This document shows, piece by piece, positions 5,513 through 6,397 of a stretch of 6,397 nucleotides of DNA. This stretch comes from Candidatus Sulfopaludibacter sp. SbA3 (GTDB taxonomy: Bacteria; Acidobacteriota; Vicinamibacteria; Vicinamibacterales; UBA2999). Location: the NCBI GenBank assembly GCA_945866285.1, contig CAMBHC010000163.1, positions 1-6,397 on the forward strand, given 5' to 3'. Position 1 is the stretch's first letter; every line of letters begins with the position of its first letter. Under the pieces are notes generated by a model. That model did no database searches and was not told the origin of the DNA. It saw only the letters and a list, made by a program, of their open reading frames with translations. A program made the position numbers and the translations under genes.

Positions 5513-6397
5513 ATGTCTGTTCGCGACGTCATCATCATTGGAGCGGGGCCGTCCGGGCTGGCCACCGCCATTGCCGCCAAGCACTTCGGTCTCGACTACC
5601 TCGTCCTCGAAAAGGGGGCGCTTGTCGACGCCATCGCGCGGTTTCCCATCAACATGGTGTTCTTCACCACGCCTGAACTGTTGGAGATCGGCGGCATTCC
5701 GCTGACCACGCCGTACGAGAAGCCGACGAGGGCCGAGGCGCTGCGGTACTACCGCAAGGTCGTTGACACCTTCCAGCTGCAGGTCTCGCTGTTCGAAGAG
5801 GTGACCGCCGTCGAAACGGCTTCCGTGGAAGAGGCGGCCGCTGCGGGGGCGTCGACCTTGTTTCTTGTCCACACCCGCAACGCGCGCGGCGTGACGCGCG
5901 TCCGCGAGGCCCGCAATGTCGTGCTGTCGATGGGCTACTACGGCGCGCCGGTGATGTTGAACATTCCGGGTGAAGACCTGCCGCACGTGTCGCATTTCTA
6001 CCGTGAAGCGCACCCGTATTACCGGCAGCGCGTGGTGATTGTCGGCGGCAAGAACTCCGCCGCCGAGGCGGCGCTCGAGATTCATCGCGCCGGCGGCCAC
6101 GTGACCATCGTCCATCGTGGCGCCGCGTTCGGCGACTCGATCAAGTATTGGGTGAAGCCCGACATCGAGAACCGCGTCAAGGCAGGTTCGATTGCCGCTC
6201 ACTTCAACGCGAACATCGTCGAGATTCGCCCGACTGAAGTGGTGCTCGACTCGGGGCGGACTTTGCCGGCGGAAGGGGTATTGCTGCTGACCGGGTATCG
6301 CGCGGATCCGGAATTCATGCGGCGGGCGGGCGTGGATATTAATCCCGACACGCTCGAGCCGACCTACAGCACCGAAACCTACGAGACCAACGTCCCT
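5513..6397 (+). CDS. ypdA: YpdA-like FAD/NAD(P)H-dependent bacillithiol disulfide reductase, 3' end outside window
   Basis: A two-dinucleotide-domain flavoprotein related to YpdA/Bdr, which in Firmicutes reduces bacillithiol disulfide with NADPH in the cytoplasm. 295 codons are present; about 30 C-terminal residues, including the last FAD contact, lie beyond the right edge. The FAD-binding motif GAGPSG is at 10-15, and the NAD(P)H-binding GGKNSA at 178-183 follows strand VVIVG. Family-specific stretches include FPINMVFFTTPELLEIGG, YYRKVV, MGYYGAP, SHFYREAHPYY, IKYWVKPDIENR and STETYETNVP at the edge. An Ala/Glu-rich loop (EEAAAAGAS) lies near residues 105-113. Residue 14 is Ser where the Staphylococcus aureus enzyme has its functional Cys14. 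ATG at 5513 is the first start after the intergenic hairpins and puts GAGPSG at the usual place. Function as a bacillithiol reductase is inferred from the family; bsh genes are not in view. Confidence 0.88.
   Translation, partial: MSVRDVIIIGAGPSGLATAIAAKHFGLDYLVLEKGALVDAIARFPINMVFFTTPELLEIGGIPLTTPYEKPTRAEALRYYRKVVDTFQLQVSLFEEVTAVETASVEEAAAAGASTLFLVHTRNARGVTRVREARNVVLSMGYYGAPVMLNIPGEDLPHVSHFYREAHPYYRQRVVIVGGKNSAAEAALEIHRAGGHVTIVHRGAAFGDSIKYWVKPDIENRVKAGSIAAHFNANIVEIRPTEVVLDSGRTLPAEGVLLLTGYRADPEFMRRAGVDINPDTLEPTYSTETYETNVP

Noticed and set aside
5504..6202. 232-codon minus-strand open frame over the YpdA-like gene
   Set aside because: It is antisense to an unmistakable FAD/NAD(P)H reductase and has shadow-frame composition and no domain.

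Overview
The window is high-GC (mid-60s percent by eye), densely coding bacterial chromosome. It holds six protein genes, no RNA genes, no CRISPR array and no recognisable mobile element. The high GC, a YpdA-type (bacillithiol-system) reductase, -10-like boxes almost touching start codons, and short 7-8 nt tandem repeats between genes suggest an environmental Acidobacteriota member, possibly Vicinamibacteria. That assignment is inference from gene content and style, not from a marker gene.

Layout. Three genes run leftwards from position 2654: a short-chain dehydrogenase/reductase (2654-1875), an arginase/agmatinase-family ureohydrolase (1815-1012) and a class I/II aminotransferase that runs off the left edge (990-1). 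Three run rightwards: an M20 (ArgE/DapE-type) metallo-deacylase (2726-3994), a class III PLP aminotransferase (4053-5360) and a YpdA-like FAD/NAD(P)H reductase that runs off the right edge (5513-6397). The two arms diverge from a 71-bp intergenic region with a -10-like box for each side.

How the genes may work together. Five of the six fit nitrogen or amino-acid metabolism. The ureohydrolase would release urea from a guanidino compound such as agmatine or guanidinobutyrate. The M20 enzyme would remove an N-acyl group. The class III aminotransferase would move a terminal amino group to a keto acid. The class I aminotransferase and the SDR could handle keto- or hydroxy-acid steps. The real substrates cannot be read from the sequence. 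The YpdA-like gene looks like a separate unit concerned with thiol redox.

The most unusual non-coding material is: (i) TANNAT-type boxes 6-8 nt before four start codons that lack Shine-Dalgarno sequences, which suggests leaderless mRNAs; (ii) an 8-nt tandem repeat filling the SDR/ureohydrolase gap and creating a spurious N-terminal extension; (iii) a 13-bp inverted repeat whose arms are themselves palindromes, between the M20 and class III aminotransferase genes; (iv) an alternating array of complementary GCGGA/TCCGC modules after the class III aminotransferase. No wholly new multi-gene system was found.
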